This document shows positions 17,483 through 26,779 of a DNA stretch of 64,000 bases, piece after piece; the first letter of the stretch is position 1, and each line of letters opens with the position of its first letter. The stretch spans positions 1,860,001 to 1,924,000 of the forward strand of contig OX244046.1 in the NCBI GenBank assembly GCA_945861085.1. The letters are read 5' to 3'. The translations under genes were made by a program, and so were the position numbers. This DNA comes from Clostridioides difficile_D (GTDB lineage: Bacteria > Bacillota > Clostridia > Peptostreptococcales > Peptostreptococcaceae). The notes under the pieces are model-generated. The model saw nothing but the letters and a program-made list of their open reading frames with translations, ran no database searches and was not told the origin of the DNA.

Positions 17483-17953
17483 ATGTTAACACATATAAAT
17501 GAAAAAGGGTATGCCAAGATGGTGGATATAAGTGAAAAAGATGATACTAAAAGAACAGCTGTGGCAACAGCTACAATTACTCTCAGTCAAGAAGCTTTAG
17601 AAAAAGTAAAAAATGGTCAGATAAAAAAAGGAGATGTTTTATCTGTAGCTCAAGTTGCAGGTATAATGGGAGCTAAAAATACATCTTCAAATATACCAAT
17701 GTGCCATCAGATTAAATTAGTTGGATGTGATTTGGAGTTTGATATAGATGATTCTATGTCTGCTATTAAGATATATGCAACTTGTAAATCTCTTGGAAAA
17801 ACTGGAGTAGAAATGGAAGCTTTAAGTGCATGTTCTTTAGCAGCACTTACAATTTATGATATGTGTAAAGCAGTTGACAAAAAAATGGTTATAAGTAATA
17901 TACATCTTGTGGAGAAGAATGGTGGAAAATCAGGAGATTTTAAGTTCGAGTAA
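17483..17953 (+). CDS. moaC: Cyclic pyranopterin monophosphate synthase MoaC
   Basis: MoaC converts the MoaA product to cyclic pyranopterin monophosphate. The 156-residue protein shows IKKGDVLSVAQVAGIMGAK, IPMCHQIKL and KTGVEMEALSACSLAALT, all conserved in MoaC and lining its active site. ATG at 17483 lies three bases after moaA. Confidence 0.95.
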   Translation: MLTHINEKGYAKMVDISEKDDTKRTAVATATITLSQEALEKVKNGQIKKGDVLSVAQVAGIMGAKNTSSNIPMCHQIKLVGCDLEFDIDDSMSAIKIYATCKSLGKTGVEMEALSACSLAALTIYDMCKAVDKKMVISNIHLVEKNGGKSGDFKFE

Positions 17954-17986
17954 ATTAATAATATATGGTGAAAATTTGGAGGAAAT

Positions 17987-18421
17987 ATGGCTAAGGTAGT
18001 ATCAATAAATATAAGTGAGAAAAAGGGTGTAATTAAGGTTCCTGTACAATGTGCAGAATTAAAAGTAAATCATGGAATAGTTGGAGATGCACATGCAGGG
18101 AACTGGCATCGTCAAATAAGCTTACTTGGAAAAGAAAGTATAGATAAAATGAAAATGAGGGGTTTTGACCAATTAAAATTTGGAGATTTTGCTGAAAATA
18201 TAACTACAGAGGGAATAGAAGTATTTTCACTACCTATTGGTACAAAGTTGAGAATAGGGCAATGTGAAGTTGAAGTAACTCAAATAGGGAAAAAGTGTCA
18301 CAGTGGATGTGAAATTAAAAAATTGACAGGAGACTGTGTAATGCCACGAGAGGGAATTTTTGTAAAAGTTATAAAGGAAGGTATTATAAAAGTTGAAGAT
18401 TCAATAGATATAATTCAATAA
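17987..18421 (+). CDS. MOSC-domain protein
   Basis: A 144-residue protein with only a MOSC (Mo cofactor sulfurase C-terminal) domain: VNHGIVGDAHAG, HRQISLLGKESID and GKKCHSGCEIKKLTG with the conserved cysteine region. MOSC domains are thought to bind sulfur and molybdenum cofactor; stand-alone ones near moa genes probably help cofactor sulfuration or delivery. ATG follows TTGGAGGAAAT. Last gene of the mog-moaA-moaC unit, with a terminator 27 bases downstream. Confidence 0.9.
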   Translation: MAKVVSINISEKKGVIKVPVQCAELKVNHGIVGDAHAGNWHRQISLLGKESIDKMKMRGFDQLKFGDFAENITTEGIEVFSLPIGTKLRIGQCEVEVTQIGKKCHSGCEIKKLTGDCVMPREGIFVKVIKEGIIKVEDSIDIIQ

Positions 18422-18447
18422 AATTACTATTAAAATATAATTATATT

Positions 18448-18477
18448 AAGCTATGAACGTAAAATCATAGCTTTTTG
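18448..18477 (+). terminator. Terminator of the molybdopterin unit
   Basis: AAGCTATGA (18448-18456) pairs with TCATAGCTT (18465-18473), followed by a T-rich tail. Confidence 0.85.
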
Positions 18478-18698
18478 TTTTGTAATTTTAAAATATAATA
18501 TTTTTTTTATATACTTTGAAAGATATTTTATATAAAATTAATTATTTGAGTGTATATTATTCATGCTGTAAATTTATAGATAACAAAGTATAAAAAAATA
18601 AATTTTGATGAAATTTAAAAAAATACATAATATAAGTATAGTAATAATATAAAAAATTACATATAAAACTAAAAAATGCAAGTAATTGACTTTTTAAG

Positions 18699-18727
18699 TT
18701 GACAAAATATTGCATATATATTATGAT
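18699..18727 (+). promoter_or_regulatory. Sigma-A promoter of the T-box operon
   Basis: A perfect TTGACA (18699-18704) and TATGAT (18722-18727) are separated by 17 bases, about 45 bases before the T-box stem I. The stretch 18480-18698 before it is AT-rich and shows nothing else. Confidence 0.85.
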
Positions 18728-18767
18728 ATAAATCATAAATTAACTACAAATCAATATTATATATTCG

Positions 18768-18992
18768 TAGAAGAAGAAAGTAGCATAAAGAAATTTTACA
18801 GAGAGTTAGATTTGGCTGAGAACTAATATTGGAATTTATGTGAAAAGGACTTTGGAGAATACTATTGTAATTATATTATAATAGTGGTTTAATTCGCCTT
18901 AAGAAAATGAGTGAGTAAAATTAATTTTTACTAATAAGAGTGGTAACACGGATTTATATTCGTCTCTTGGATTTTTCCAAGAGGCGTTTTTT
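18768..18992 (+). ncRNA. T-box leader, specifier AGG (Arg)
   Basis: The leader has the AGTA loop-E half (18779-18782), CAGAGAGTTAG and GGCTGAGA of stem I, GAA followed by one base and the specifier AGG (18842-18848), the CTTTGGAG that follows specifiers, the T-box AGAGTGGTAACACGG (18937-18951), and a terminator CGTCTCTTGG/CCAAGAGGCG with T6 (18961-18992). The specifier assignment follows the GAA-N-XXX-AC pattern of the ileS-type leaders. The antiterminator bulge TGGT calls for a tRNA with discriminator A, which fits tRNA-Arg(CCU) and disfavours the frame-shifted readings GGA (Gly) and GAC (Asp). Arginine identity is still inference. Confidence 0.88.
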
Positions 18993-19132
18993 ATTATAAA
19001 CTTATTTCAGAAAATTTAAAACTATATATTAAATGAAAAGTATAAAAATATGATAGTTAATAAATTTATAAATTAGAAAATTGTAAAATATGCTAAAGTC
19101 AGTGGCTTTACGATTTAAATGGAGGGATGAAA

Positions 19133-20422
19133 ATGGAAGAAGAAAAAATTAACTATGCTCTGGAACAGATTCCAGAGAATCAAAAACGTGGTTGGGTAGC
19201 TATGTTTTCAGTTTTAGTAGCAATAGGTGTGGATTTATCATCTGTTATTTTAGGGGCTGAGTTGGCACAGAGTATGCCAATGAAACAAGCAATATTGTCA
19301 GTAATTGTTGGTTCATTTTTTTCTGCAATTTTGTATACTACATGCTCTTTGGTTGGTTCATCTACAAGTTTATCTACATCTATGATAACAAAGTATGTAT
19401 TTGGAGAAGCTGGAGCAAAAATATTTTCTCTAGTTATAGGAGTTTCTCTATTAGGGTGGTTTGGAGTTCAAGTAGGTTTCTTTGCCCAAAATGCACAGAT
19501 AATAATAAAAGATATATTTAATCTAGATGTGAGTATGCAGATTTTAAGTCTCATAGGTGGTCTCTTGATGATGAGTACTGCAATTTATGGATATAAAGCA
19601 ATGGAAAAGCTTAGTGTATATTCAGTACCATTCTTATTAATTCTTATGATGTTAACTATATTTTTAGCCTTTAGAGCAAATGGAATTCCAGTTGATGATA
19701 ATATGAAATCTACTATGACATTTGCAGGTGGAGTTTCTTTATCAATGAGTATAATAATAGTTGGTGCAATAGTATCTCCTGATATAAGCCGTTGGGCTAA
19801 AAGTAGAAGAGATTGTGCACTTTCAAGTTTCTTAGGAATACAATTTGGAAATGCTTTTATGATAATAGTTTCAATAGTATTAGTAAAATGTATGGGGACT
19901 TCTGATATTATGAGAATTTTTATTACATTAGGAATTGCTATACCAGGTATAATTGTACTTACATTAGCTCAATGGACTACAAATACAAGTAATGTATATT
20001 CAGCATCACTAAGTATAGCTCTTGTACTTAAGAAAGCTCCTGAGAAAGTATTAACTATAGTTCTTGGTATTGTGGCTACATTATTAGCTGTATTTGGAAT
20101 ATATGAAGGTTTTATAGGATTTTTGAATTTACTTGGAATTGTAATTGCACCTGTTGGTGGTGTATATACAGCAGAATATTACATAGTAAAGCAAGAGCTT
20201 AAAGGTTTTGATAAAGGTGTATTATATAAACCAATAGTTAAACGTTCAATAGTGTCTTGGATAATTGGTATATTAATAACTTACCTTTCAACATATGGAT
20301 TTATAACTCTTACTACTATAGCTCCTTTAGATGGATTTATAGCAGGATTTATAGTACAATCTATTATTGGAAAAGTGCTTTGTTCAGTGAAAAATAAGCA
20401 AGAAATAGACAAAGCAGTATAA
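19133..20422 (+). CDS. NCS1-family permease (cytosine permease-like)
   Basis: A 429-residue, 12-segment membrane protein of the nucleobase:cation symporter-1 family, with the RGWVAMFSVL start, GWFGVQVGFFAQN and SPDISRWAKSRRDC motifs typical of CodB-like members. NCS1 carriers also take hydantoins, allantoin and related cyclic ureides. Start is ATG 19133 (GGAGGG six bases before); ATG 19127 is too close to that site. First gene after an Arg-type T-box, followed by a DUF917 and a hydantoinase gene, so its substrate is probably a small ring or amino-acid derivative linked to arginine rather than cytosine. Confidence 0.85.
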   Translation: MEEEKINYALEQIPENQKRGWVAMFSVLVAIGVDLSSVILGAELAQSMPMKQAILSVIVGSFFSAILYTTCSLVGSSTSLSTSMITKYVFGEAGAKIFSLVIGVSLLGWFGVQVGFFAQNAQIIIKDIFNLDVSMQILSLIGGLLMMSTAIYGYKAMEKLSVYSVPFLLILMMLTIFLAFRANGIPVDDNMKSTMTFAGGVSLSMSIIIVGAIVSPDISRWAKSRRDCALSSFLGIQFGNAFMIIVSIVLVKCMGTSDIMRIFITLGIAIPGIIVLTLAQWTTNTSNVYSASLSIALVLKKAPEKVLTIVLGIVATLLAVFGIYEGFIGFLNLLGIVIAPVGGVYTAEYYIVKQELKGFDKGVLYKPIVKRSIVSWIIGILITYLSTYGFITLTTIAPLDGFIAGFIVQSIIGKVLCSVKNKQEIDKAV

Positions 20423-20475
20423 TGAAGTTTGTTTATAAAGTATAAAATAAAATTGAAATATGAGGAGAAAGTAAC

Positions 20476-21555
20476 ATGAGATTTTTAACAGAAGAAAGTG
20501 TAGATAAAATAGCAGTTGGTGCAGCAGTACTTGGAACTGGAGGTGGAGGTGACCCATATGTAGGTAAATTAGTTGCAAAACAAGCAATTAAAAAGTATGG
20601 TCCTGTAAAAGTAATAAGCTTGGATGAACTTGATGATGATGCTCTAGTAGTTCCAGTATCTGGTATGGGTTCTCCTGTAATTACAATAGAAAAATTACTT
20701 TCTGAAGTGGAATTAACTACACCTTTAGAGATAATGGAAAAATTATTAAATAGAAAAGTAGATGTTATAATTCCTATAGAAATAGGTGGGATAAATTCAC
20801 TTATGCCAATAGCAGTTGCTGCAAAAAAAGGACTTCCTATCTTAGACGCAGATTCTATGGGGAGAGCTTTTCCTGAAGCTCAAATGGTAACTTTTTATCT
20901 TGAAGGATATGAGGCATCTCCTGCTGTAATGTCTGATGAAAAAGGTAATTCTGCTATTCTTTATCCTGTGGATGGAATTTGGTCAGAAAGACTGGCTAGA
21001 ACCTTAACTGTAGAAATGGGAGGAAGTTCTTCTATTAGTGACTATAATTTAAGTGGGGCTCAAGTTAAAAAAGCTGCTATAGGTAATACACTTACAATAG
21101 CTGAAACTATAGGAGGATTTTTACTTGAAAATAAATCCGATTCAAAAGGTGCTGTTGGAAATATACTAAAAGAATTAAATGGATACAAATTGTTTGAAGG
21201 AAAAGTAATTGATATTAAGAGAGAGTTGAAAGGTGGATTTACTAGAGGACATGCCTTTTTTGCTGGAATTAATGAATATGATGGAGAGTATTCTATATTA
21301 TTCCAAAATGAGAATTTAATTGCAAAAAAAGGTGATACACCACTTTGTATTACACCAGACTTGATAGCAGTATTAGATTTAGAAACTGGATTTCCAATAA
21401 CTACAGAAAGAATAAAATACGGTTCTCGTGTTATGGTAGTAGCTTTTCCTTGTAATGAAAAATGGAGAACAGAAAAAGGAATTGAGACAGTTGGACCTGG
21501 ATACTTTGGATATGATGTTGAATATAAAACAGTAGAAGAATTACAAGGAAAATAA
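20476..21555 (+). CDS. DUF917-family protein
   Basis: A 359-residue DUF917 protein, recognised from AAVLGTGGGGDPYVG at the N-terminus, VPVSGMGSPVITIEKL, IPIEIGGINSLMP and DADSMGRAFPEAQM. DUF917 proteins occur next to hydantoinase/oxoprolinase proteins and probably form a complex with them; a thiohydantoin-processing role is known for some relatives. ATG follows TGAGGAGAAAGTAAC. It lies between the permease and the hydantoinase gene (18-bp gap to the latter's ribosome site region), and all three share the T-box leader. Confidence 0.88.
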   Translation: MRFLTEESVDKIAVGAAVLGTGGGGDPYVGKLVAKQAIKKYGPVKVISLDELDDDALVVPVSGMGSPVITIEKLLSEVELTTPLEIMEKLLNRKVDVIIPIEIGGINSLMPIAVAAKKGLPILDADSMGRAFPEAQMVTFYLEGYEASPAVMSDEKGNSAILYPVDGIWSERLARTLTVEMGGSSSISDYNLSGAQVKKAAIGNTLTIAETIGGFLLENKSDSKGAVGNILKELNGYKLFEGKVIDIKRELKGGFTRGHAFFAGINEYDGEYSILFQNENLIAKKGDTPLCITPDLIAVLDLETGFPITTERIKYGSRVMVVAFPCNEKWRTEKGIETVGPGYFGYDVEYKTVEELQGK

Positions 21556-21576
21556 AAAGTTTAGGAGGAAATTTTG

Positions 21577-23121
21577 ATGTATCGTGTAGGAATTGACGTT
21601 GGAGGAACAAATACAGATGCTTGTATACTGGATGGGGAATTAAAAGTAATTCATTCAGTTAAGGTGGCAACTACAAAAGATGTTGAAACTGGTGTTTACA
21701 ATGCCTTAAAAAAAGTTATAGATGAAAGTAATATTGACCATTCTTTAATAAAATACGCTATGCTTGGTACAACTCATTGTACAAATGCTATTGTAGAAAG
21801 AAAAAGACTTAATAATGTGGCTATGATAAGAATAGGGAAACCAGCAACTACTGCTATTCTTCCTTTTATAGATTGGCCAGAAGATTTAAGAGAAAAAATA
21901 GAGTTAGATTCAATATTGGTATCTGGTGGATATGAGTTCGATGGTAGAAAGATAAATGAACTTTGTAAAGATGAAGTTGTAGAATTTTGCAACAGAATAA
22001 AAGACAAAGTGGAAAGCGTTGCAATAAGTGGAGTATTTGCTCCAGTAAATAAACAACAAGAAGAAGAAGTTGCAAAGTGGGTTAGAGAAATTTTAGGGGA
22101 CATTCCTATATCTTTATCAAATGAAATAGGCAATATAGGTATATTAGAAAGAGAAAATGGAGCTATCTTAAATTCTGCATTATCTCAAGTAGGCAAAGCT
22201 GTATCTTTAGGCTTTGAAAAAGCACTTAAAGATTTAGGCATAGATGCACAAATATATTTCAGTCAAAATGATGGAACATTAATGAATTTAGAGTATACAA
22301 TGAAATACCCAATTTTTACAATTGGATGTGGAATAACAAATTCTATAAGAGGGGCTTCTTTCTTATCAGAAGTAAAAAATGCAATAGTACTAGATGTTGG
22401 AGGAACTACAAGTGACTTAGGTGTACTATACAATGGATTCCCTAGAGAATCATCAATTCCAGTTACAATTGGGGGAGTACATACAAACTTTAGAATGCCA
22501 GATGTTTTAACTATTGGTCTTGCTGGTGGGACATGTGTAAAAGGAGAAAAAGATAATATAAAGATAGGTCCTGAAAGTGTGGGATATAAAATAACTGAAG
22601 ACGCAATAATATTTGGTGGAGATACTTTAACTTTATCAGATGTTGTTACAAAGTTAGATATGGCATTTGAAGATAGAAAAAGTAATGTTGAAAATTTAGA
22701 TAAAGAGTATTGTGATGAGGTATATAAGGAAGTTGTTTTAAAATTAGAAGATGCTGTAGACCAAATGAAGACTAGTCAAGATGATGTTGAATTGGTTTTA
22801 ACTGGTGGAGGAAGTATAATTGTTCCTGAAAAACTAAGAGGTATAAGTAATGTTATAAGACCTCCTCACTATACTGCTGCAAATGCTATTGGTGCAGCTT
22901 TAGGACAAATAAGTGGAGATGTAGAAAAAGTATACAGTTTAGATAAAATGTCTAGGGAAGATGCTATAGAAGATGCAAAAAAAGAGGCTGTAAATAAAGC
23001 TCTAAAAGCTGGTGCTAAAGAAGATACTATAGAAGTATTAAATATAGAAGATGTTCCGCTTGCATACCTTCCTGGTAATGCACTTCTTATAAAAGTAAAA
23101 GTTGTTGGTGATTTAATTTAA
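21577..23121 (+). CDS. Hydantoinase/oxoprolinase family protein
   Basis: A 514-residue member of the HyuA/oxoprolinase ATP-dependent ring-opening family: YRVGIDVGGTNTDACILD is the N-terminal phosphate-binding motif, and AIVLDVGGTTSDLGVL is the second. It is shorter than 5-oxoprolinase (no HyuB half) and corresponds to the single-gene form that pairs with DUF917 proteins. The likely role is ATP-dependent opening of a hydantoin-like ring of an imported compound. Start is ATG 21577 after TTAGGAGGAAATTTTG. Last gene of the T-box operon. Confidence 0.87.
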   Translation: MYRVGIDVGGTNTDACILDGELKVIHSVKVATTKDVETGVYNALKKVIDESNIDHSLIKYAMLGTTHCTNAIVERKRLNNVAMIRIGKPATTAILPFIDWPEDLREKIELDSILVSGGYEFDGRKINELCKDEVVEFCNRIKDKVESVAISGVFAPVNKQQEEEVAKWVREILGDIPISLSNEIGNIGILERENGAILNSALSQVGKAVSLGFEKALKDLGIDAQIYFSQNDGTLMNLEYTMKYPIFTIGCGITNSIRGASFLSEVKNAIVLDVGGTTSDLGVLYNGFPRESSIPVTIGGVHTNFRMPDVLTIGLAGGTCVKGEKDNIKIGPESVGYKITEDAIIFGGDTLTLSDVVTKLDMAFEDRKSNVENLDKEYCDEVYKEVVLKLEDAVDQMKTSQDDVELVLTGGGSIIVPEKLRGISNVIRPPHYTAANAIGAALGQISGDVEKVYSLDKMSREDAIEDAKKEAVNKALKAGAKEDTIEVLNIEDVPLAYLPGNALLIKVKVVGDLI

Positions 23122-23232
23122 AGAATAAATATAAGTATTTCCAGAATCATATAAATATTTCTGGACTCATTTTTAAACTTATTTTATCAATAAAAACATC
23201 ATAACTTTTGATTATATTCTTATAAGTTTCCG

Positions 23233-23278
23233 AACAGCCGATATATACCTATTTTTTGAGGTTTATCGGCTGTTTGTT
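23233..23278. terminator. Bidirectional terminator
   Basis: AACAGCCGATA (23233-23243) pairs with TATCGGCTGTT (23264-23274). It sits between the convergent hydantoinase gene and the DUF1697 gene and can serve both. Confidence 0.8.
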
Positions 23279-23283
23279 ATCTT

Positions 23284-23826
23284 TTATCGCATTCCAACTA
23301 TTTTTCTTACCGTATTTGCTGTACGAATTGTAATCTTATCACTTACATTTGAACTGGCAGTCTTTGACCACCAATTTGTCTTTTTATAATCTTTACGACT
23401 AAAAGACCAAAAGATAGCATTTTTATAATGATATACTTTTTCATACTCTTCTTTAGGATTTCCAACCTCATCATAAAACTCGTTATAAGATAAGTCAGGA
23501 AACATAAAAATAAGATTATCATATATTTCTTTGTTGTTATCTCCCCACCAATTAGGAGCATTATTTAGTATATCTTTTAACTCCTCTTGTAAAATAATAA
23601 AAACTGGTATTTCCAATTCAAACTGTTTTTTTATCATTAATCTTATTGTATTTGAGATAACCTTGCTGTCATCTACATCACTTAAAAAGACAACATTACC
23701 ACTATTAAGGTATGTAGAAACTTCTGAATAACCAAGTTCTACAAAGCTTGCTTTTAATTCAGACATAATTATCTTGTTCTTACCACTTATATTGATACCT
23801 CTTAATAATGCGATATAACTTTTCAT
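23284..23826 (-). CDS. DUF1697-domain protein
   Basis: A 180-residue protein with the DUF1697 N-terminal signature YIALLRGINISGKNKIIMSEL followed by TYLNSGNVVF. The family is widespread, has a ferredoxin-like fold, and has no established function. ATG at 23826 follows AGAGGTGAAATTATTAT on the minus strand. Monocistronic. Confidence 0.88.
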   Translation of the reverse strand: MKSYIALLRGINISGKNKIIMSELKASFVELGYSEVSTYLNSGNVVFLSDVDDSKVISNTIRLMIKKQFELEIPVFIILQEELKDILNNAPNWWGDNNKEIYDNLIFMFPDLSYNEFYDEVGNPKEEYEKVYHYKNAIFWSFSRKDYKKTNWWSKTASSNVSDKITIRTANTVRKIVGMR

Positions 23827-23935
23827 ATAATAATTTCACCTCTAAACATTCACATTTTTCTATGTAGTACAAACTGGAATTTGCATCTTTTATAATTCTT
23901 TCAAAACTTCTTCATATGTAATTTTTTTAATATAA

Positions 23936-23966
23936 AAAAATCGGTGCTTAATTTGTACCGATTTTT
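23936..23966. terminator. Terminator after the ribbon-helix-helix gene
   Basis: AAAATCGGT and ACCGATTTT form a 9-bp stem with T/A runs on both sides, so it can act in both directions; on the minus strand it ends the 23974-24258 gene. Confidence 0.8.
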
Positions 23967-23973
23967 GTTTTTC

Positions 23974-24258
23974 TTAGTAAAGAACTCGTTTTTTTGCTTC
24001 TGCTATAGCTCTAGCAGCACTTTTTGCTTGAATTCTTTTTTCTTCTTCTTTTTTAAATGCATTTATTGTTTCATTTAGATTCTTATCATGTTCATTTTTT
24101 TCTTTATCTTCGTTTTCTCTGTATACTAATACATAATCTATTATTGATTCGTTTATTATCTGGGATATACTTTTATTTTCATTAATTCCTATTCTCTTAA
24201 CTTCTTTAAGTAGCGTTTCATCAATATGAACCGTTGTTTGCTTTGTATTTTTTGCCAC
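23974..24258 (-). CDS. Small ribbon-helix-helix-like protein
   Basis: A 94-residue basic protein starting MAKNTKQTTVHIDETLLKEV. The pattern TTVHIDETLLKEVKRIGINENKSISQIINESI is that of a ribbon-helix-helix DNA-binding domain as found in plasmid and antitoxin-type regulators; the rest is a charged helix rich in Glu, Lys and Ala. No toxin-like partner gene is adjacent. Start is the GTG at 24258, 7 bases after AGAGGTGAT; another in-frame GTG at 24267 overlaps that site. Confidence 0.65.
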   Translation of the reverse strand: MAKNTKQTTVHIDETLLKEVKRIGINENKSISQIINESIIDYVLVYRENEDKEKNEHDKNLNETINAFKKEEEKRIQAKSAARAIAEAKKRVLY

Positions 24259-24320
24259 TTTAATCACCTCTTAAAAAGAATTTTAACATTAAAATTTTTT
24301 TTAGTCAATAAATTTTAATA

Positions 24321-25085
24321 TTAAAATTCTTTAAATGTTTTATCTGATTTTCTAAAACTTTCTATTGTCTTTATCATCTTATTTTTTATATTTTCACCTA
24401 GTACAGAAGACTTTAGTCTAGGATTTTCAATATGGTCATAAATTGGTTCTAAAAATTCGACTTCAACAGGAACAGAATTAATTTTACCAATAGGTTGGTA
24501 TCCTTCATAAGTATCTTTTGAATTTTTTATTACTAGTGGAACAATAGGACATTTTGCTTTATATGCTATTTTTAAAGCTCCACTTCTAAACTCTGAAACC
24601 AGTGAATTTGGTTCTTTAATCCATGTTAAATCTCCTTCTGGAAATACTGCCATACTTTGACCTGTAAGTATATTTTGAGAGGCTTCAGCGATACTTTTTA
24701 TACCTTCTCGATTGTTTTTTCTGTTTACATATACACATCTTAGTAATTTTGCCCATTCTTTAAATATAGGTATATTTCTCCAAACTGGTTCATCTGCAAT
24801 TACACATCCAATTGGTCTTTCTACACTTGCTGTTAGTATGAAGCTATCAAGCATACTAGAATGATTTACAACAAATAGAAGTGGTTCTTTTGGTAGTGTC
24901 TCCTTACCAATTATATTAAGTTCTATATTTACTATATCTAAAGATTTTCTAGCTTGTTTTTGCATAAATTCAAATTTTTCTTTTAGGCTAAATTTATCAG
25001 GATTCTTTTTAATTTTAATGAGTCTAGGTATAGAAGATGTAAAGCCTATAAGTTGATATGTAGCAAATTTTAAGTAATTATTCAT
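24321..25085 (-). CDS. 1-acyl-sn-glycerol-3-phosphate acyltransferase (PlsC family)
   Basis: PlsC-family enzymes acylate lysophosphatidate at the inner membrane face. The 254-residue protein carries the catalytic HX4D box NHSSMLD, VYVNRKNNREG, the substrate-binding FPEGDLTW (a variant of FPEGTRS) and VPLVIKN. No strong transmembrane helix, but the N-terminal 20 residues are amphipathic. ATG at 25085 follows AAGGAGATAATTTT. Stands alone on the minus strand. Confidence 0.88.
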   Translation of the reverse strand: MNNYLKFATYQLIGFTSSIPRLIKIKKNPDKFSLKEKFEFMQKQARKSLDIVNIELNIIGKETLPKEPLLFVVNHSSMLDSFILTASVERPIGCVIADEPVWRNIPIFKEWAKLLRCVYVNRKNNREGIKSIAEASQNILTGQSMAVFPEGDLTWIKEPNSLVSEFRSGALKIAYKAKCPIVPLVIKNSKDTYEGYQPIGKINSVPVEVEFLEPIYDHIENPRLKSSVLGENIKNKMIKTIESFRKSDKTFKEF

Positions 25086-25287
25086 AAAATTATCTCCTTA
25101 AAATAAAATTGTTTATTACTGTAAAGATTTTAACATAAAACAAAATTTAAGTCTATTTTAATTCCATTTTGTAACATGTATTTTAAGTAGACAGATATTA
25201 AGGTTTTATACTTCTAATTTTAGTAATCAGACCTAATCAATAGATTACTATTCTATTAAATTAATTAAATAACCTTTAAATTTAATT

Positions 25288-25321
25288 ATAAAAACTGTTG
25301 CAGATTACTCTACAACAGTTT
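25288..25321 (-). terminator. Terminator after the DUF3795 gene
   Basis: On the minus strand AAACTGTTG and CAACAGTTT form a stem (25292-25321) followed by TTTTAT; it lies 27 bases past the stop of the DUF3795 gene. Confidence 0.8.
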
Positions 25322-25347
25322 AAAAAACTTACTTTATAATAATTATA

Positions 25348-25614
25348 TTATAAGGCTACAACAGCCCATTTTTTGCACTGAGCAATTCTTTTTCCATCAT
25401 CACCTTGTTCTTTGTCATATGCAAATTGATTAAGTATTTCACATGGAAATGTATCACATAGACCACAATGTGTAAGGTTTTTATCTTCACAACAGGATTT
25501 TATAGGGCATTCTTCACCCCAAAAAGGTTTCTCAATACATGTACATCCTATACAATTAACTTTTTCCTTGTACTCACATTCATAACATAAAATTCCACAT
25601 CTTGATTCTATCAT
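25348..25614 (-). CDS. Cysteine-rich DUF3795 protein
   Basis: An 88-residue protein with 14 cysteines arranged as CGILCYEC, CIGCTC, CPIKSCC and HCGLCDTFPC, which is the DUF3795 pattern and suggests zinc or Fe-S binding. The function of the family is unknown. ATG at 25614 follows AAGGAGTGACTTAGA. It lies 42 bases downstream of the AraC gene on the same strand, so the two are probably one transcript. Confidence 0.85.
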   Translation of the reverse strand: MIESRCGILCYECEYKEKVNCIGCTCIEKPFWGEECPIKSCCEDKNLTHCGLCDTFPCEILNQFAYDKEQGDDGKRIAQCKKWAVVAL

Positions 25615-25655
25615 TCTAAGTCACTCCTTAAATATAAATTTTATATGATTGTATA

Positions 25656-26465
25656 TCAAAATTTATACTTTTCATTGTAAAAATCGGACAAGTTTTTTAT
25701 ATAGGTTGTTGGATTAACACCACAGATAGATTTAAAATCATTTATAAAATGGGATTGGTCATAATAACCAATATCTTGTGCTAAAGTTGCAAATGGTGTT
25801 TTATTATTTTGTACTTCTTGTAGCACAATATTTATACGAAGTAATCTAAGATAGGATTTAACACTCATGCCAAGAGAATTATTAAAAATCCTGTTTAAAT
25901 GCCGTTCACTATAACAACTGATTTGGGAAATGTTTTTGACAGACATAATAGAGTTCTGTTTTCTGGCATTTTCAAGAATTGGTATAGTCATATCTACTAT
26001 ATTTGATTTCAATAAGTATGATAAAAATAACATATCTAATTGTTCTACTAATTCCTTTATAGTACCTGTTCTTTCAAAAATGGAATTAATCTCTAAGTTA
26101 AATAACGTATTAAAATCTTCAAGTGTAATTTTTAAATCTGTAGATTCTCTTTGAGAAAGACCTGTCAAATAATATACACCACCTGGACGAAACTCAACAA
26201 ATACTCTAAAAAGTACATTTTCTATATCATTTTTTACAATAGTAGTTTTTGTTGTAGCTCCCCAGAATTCACTCTCCATACCTTTTTTATCAAATTTAAA
26301 TATCATACATCCACTAGCATCTGGTATTAATGTAAGATTTTCTTTAATACTTGTATCTGGAATGGATATTGTATAGTGTGCTATATATGGTTTTAACAAT
26401 TTATGTGGCAAAATATATGTATACTGTTTGCAAGTGTTTAAAATATTATTGATTATTTCATTCAT
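25656..26465 (-). CDS. AraC-family transcriptional regulator
   Basis: A 269-residue regulator with a C-terminal AraC DNA-binding domain (two helix-turn-helix motifs: ISCYSERHLNRIFNNSLG and ATLAQDIGYYDQSHFINDFK, ending in GVNPTTYIKN). The N-terminal 150 residues look like a small-molecule sensing domain of the DUF6597 type (YIAHYTISIP, FVEFRPGGVYYLTG). Start is ATG 26465 after AGGAGGATATATTT; an in-frame start at 26489 lies upstream of this site. Likely target is the DUF3795 gene behind it or genes elsewhere. Confidence 0.85.
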   Translation of the reverse strand: MNEIINNILNTCKQYTYILPHKLLKPYIAHYTISIPDTSIKENLTLIPDASGCMIFKFDKKGMESEFWGATTKTTIVKNDIENVLFRVFVEFRPGGVYYLTGLSQRESTDLKITLEDFNTLFNLEINSIFERTGTIKELVEQLDMLFLSYLLKSNIVDMTIPILENARKQNSIMSVKNISQISCYSERHLNRIFNNSLGMSVKSYLRLLRINIVLQEVQNNKTPFATLAQDIGYYDQSHFINDFKSICGVNPTTYIKNLSDFYNEKYKF

Positions 26466-26779
26466 AAATATATCCTCCTGATATATCAAAAATAAATATA
26501 CTAATTTATTTTTAATATATAATAAACAAATTTTGATTTAATTAAAATATTCTAATAAGATATTTTGTTAAATTTAGATATAATAATTGTAAAGTAAAAT
26601 CTCAAAATATACAATTATTATAAATTATAGATATTCATCAAATAAATATATTAAAGAAGAATAGATGCAAACCAAAATTAGAAAATAATAGTGTTACTTT
26701 CATAATAAATACATATAAAGATATTTTTAAGAATAAAATTTATTATTAAATAAAAAATAAAGGAGAGTGATTTAATAGC
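26466..26779. other. AT-rich divergent intergenic region
   Basis: About 310 bases between the divergent AraC gene and the 93-residue gene. It must hold both promoters, but the DNA is so AT-rich that no single pair of hexamers stands out. No repeats or RNA elements seen. Confidence 0.4.
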
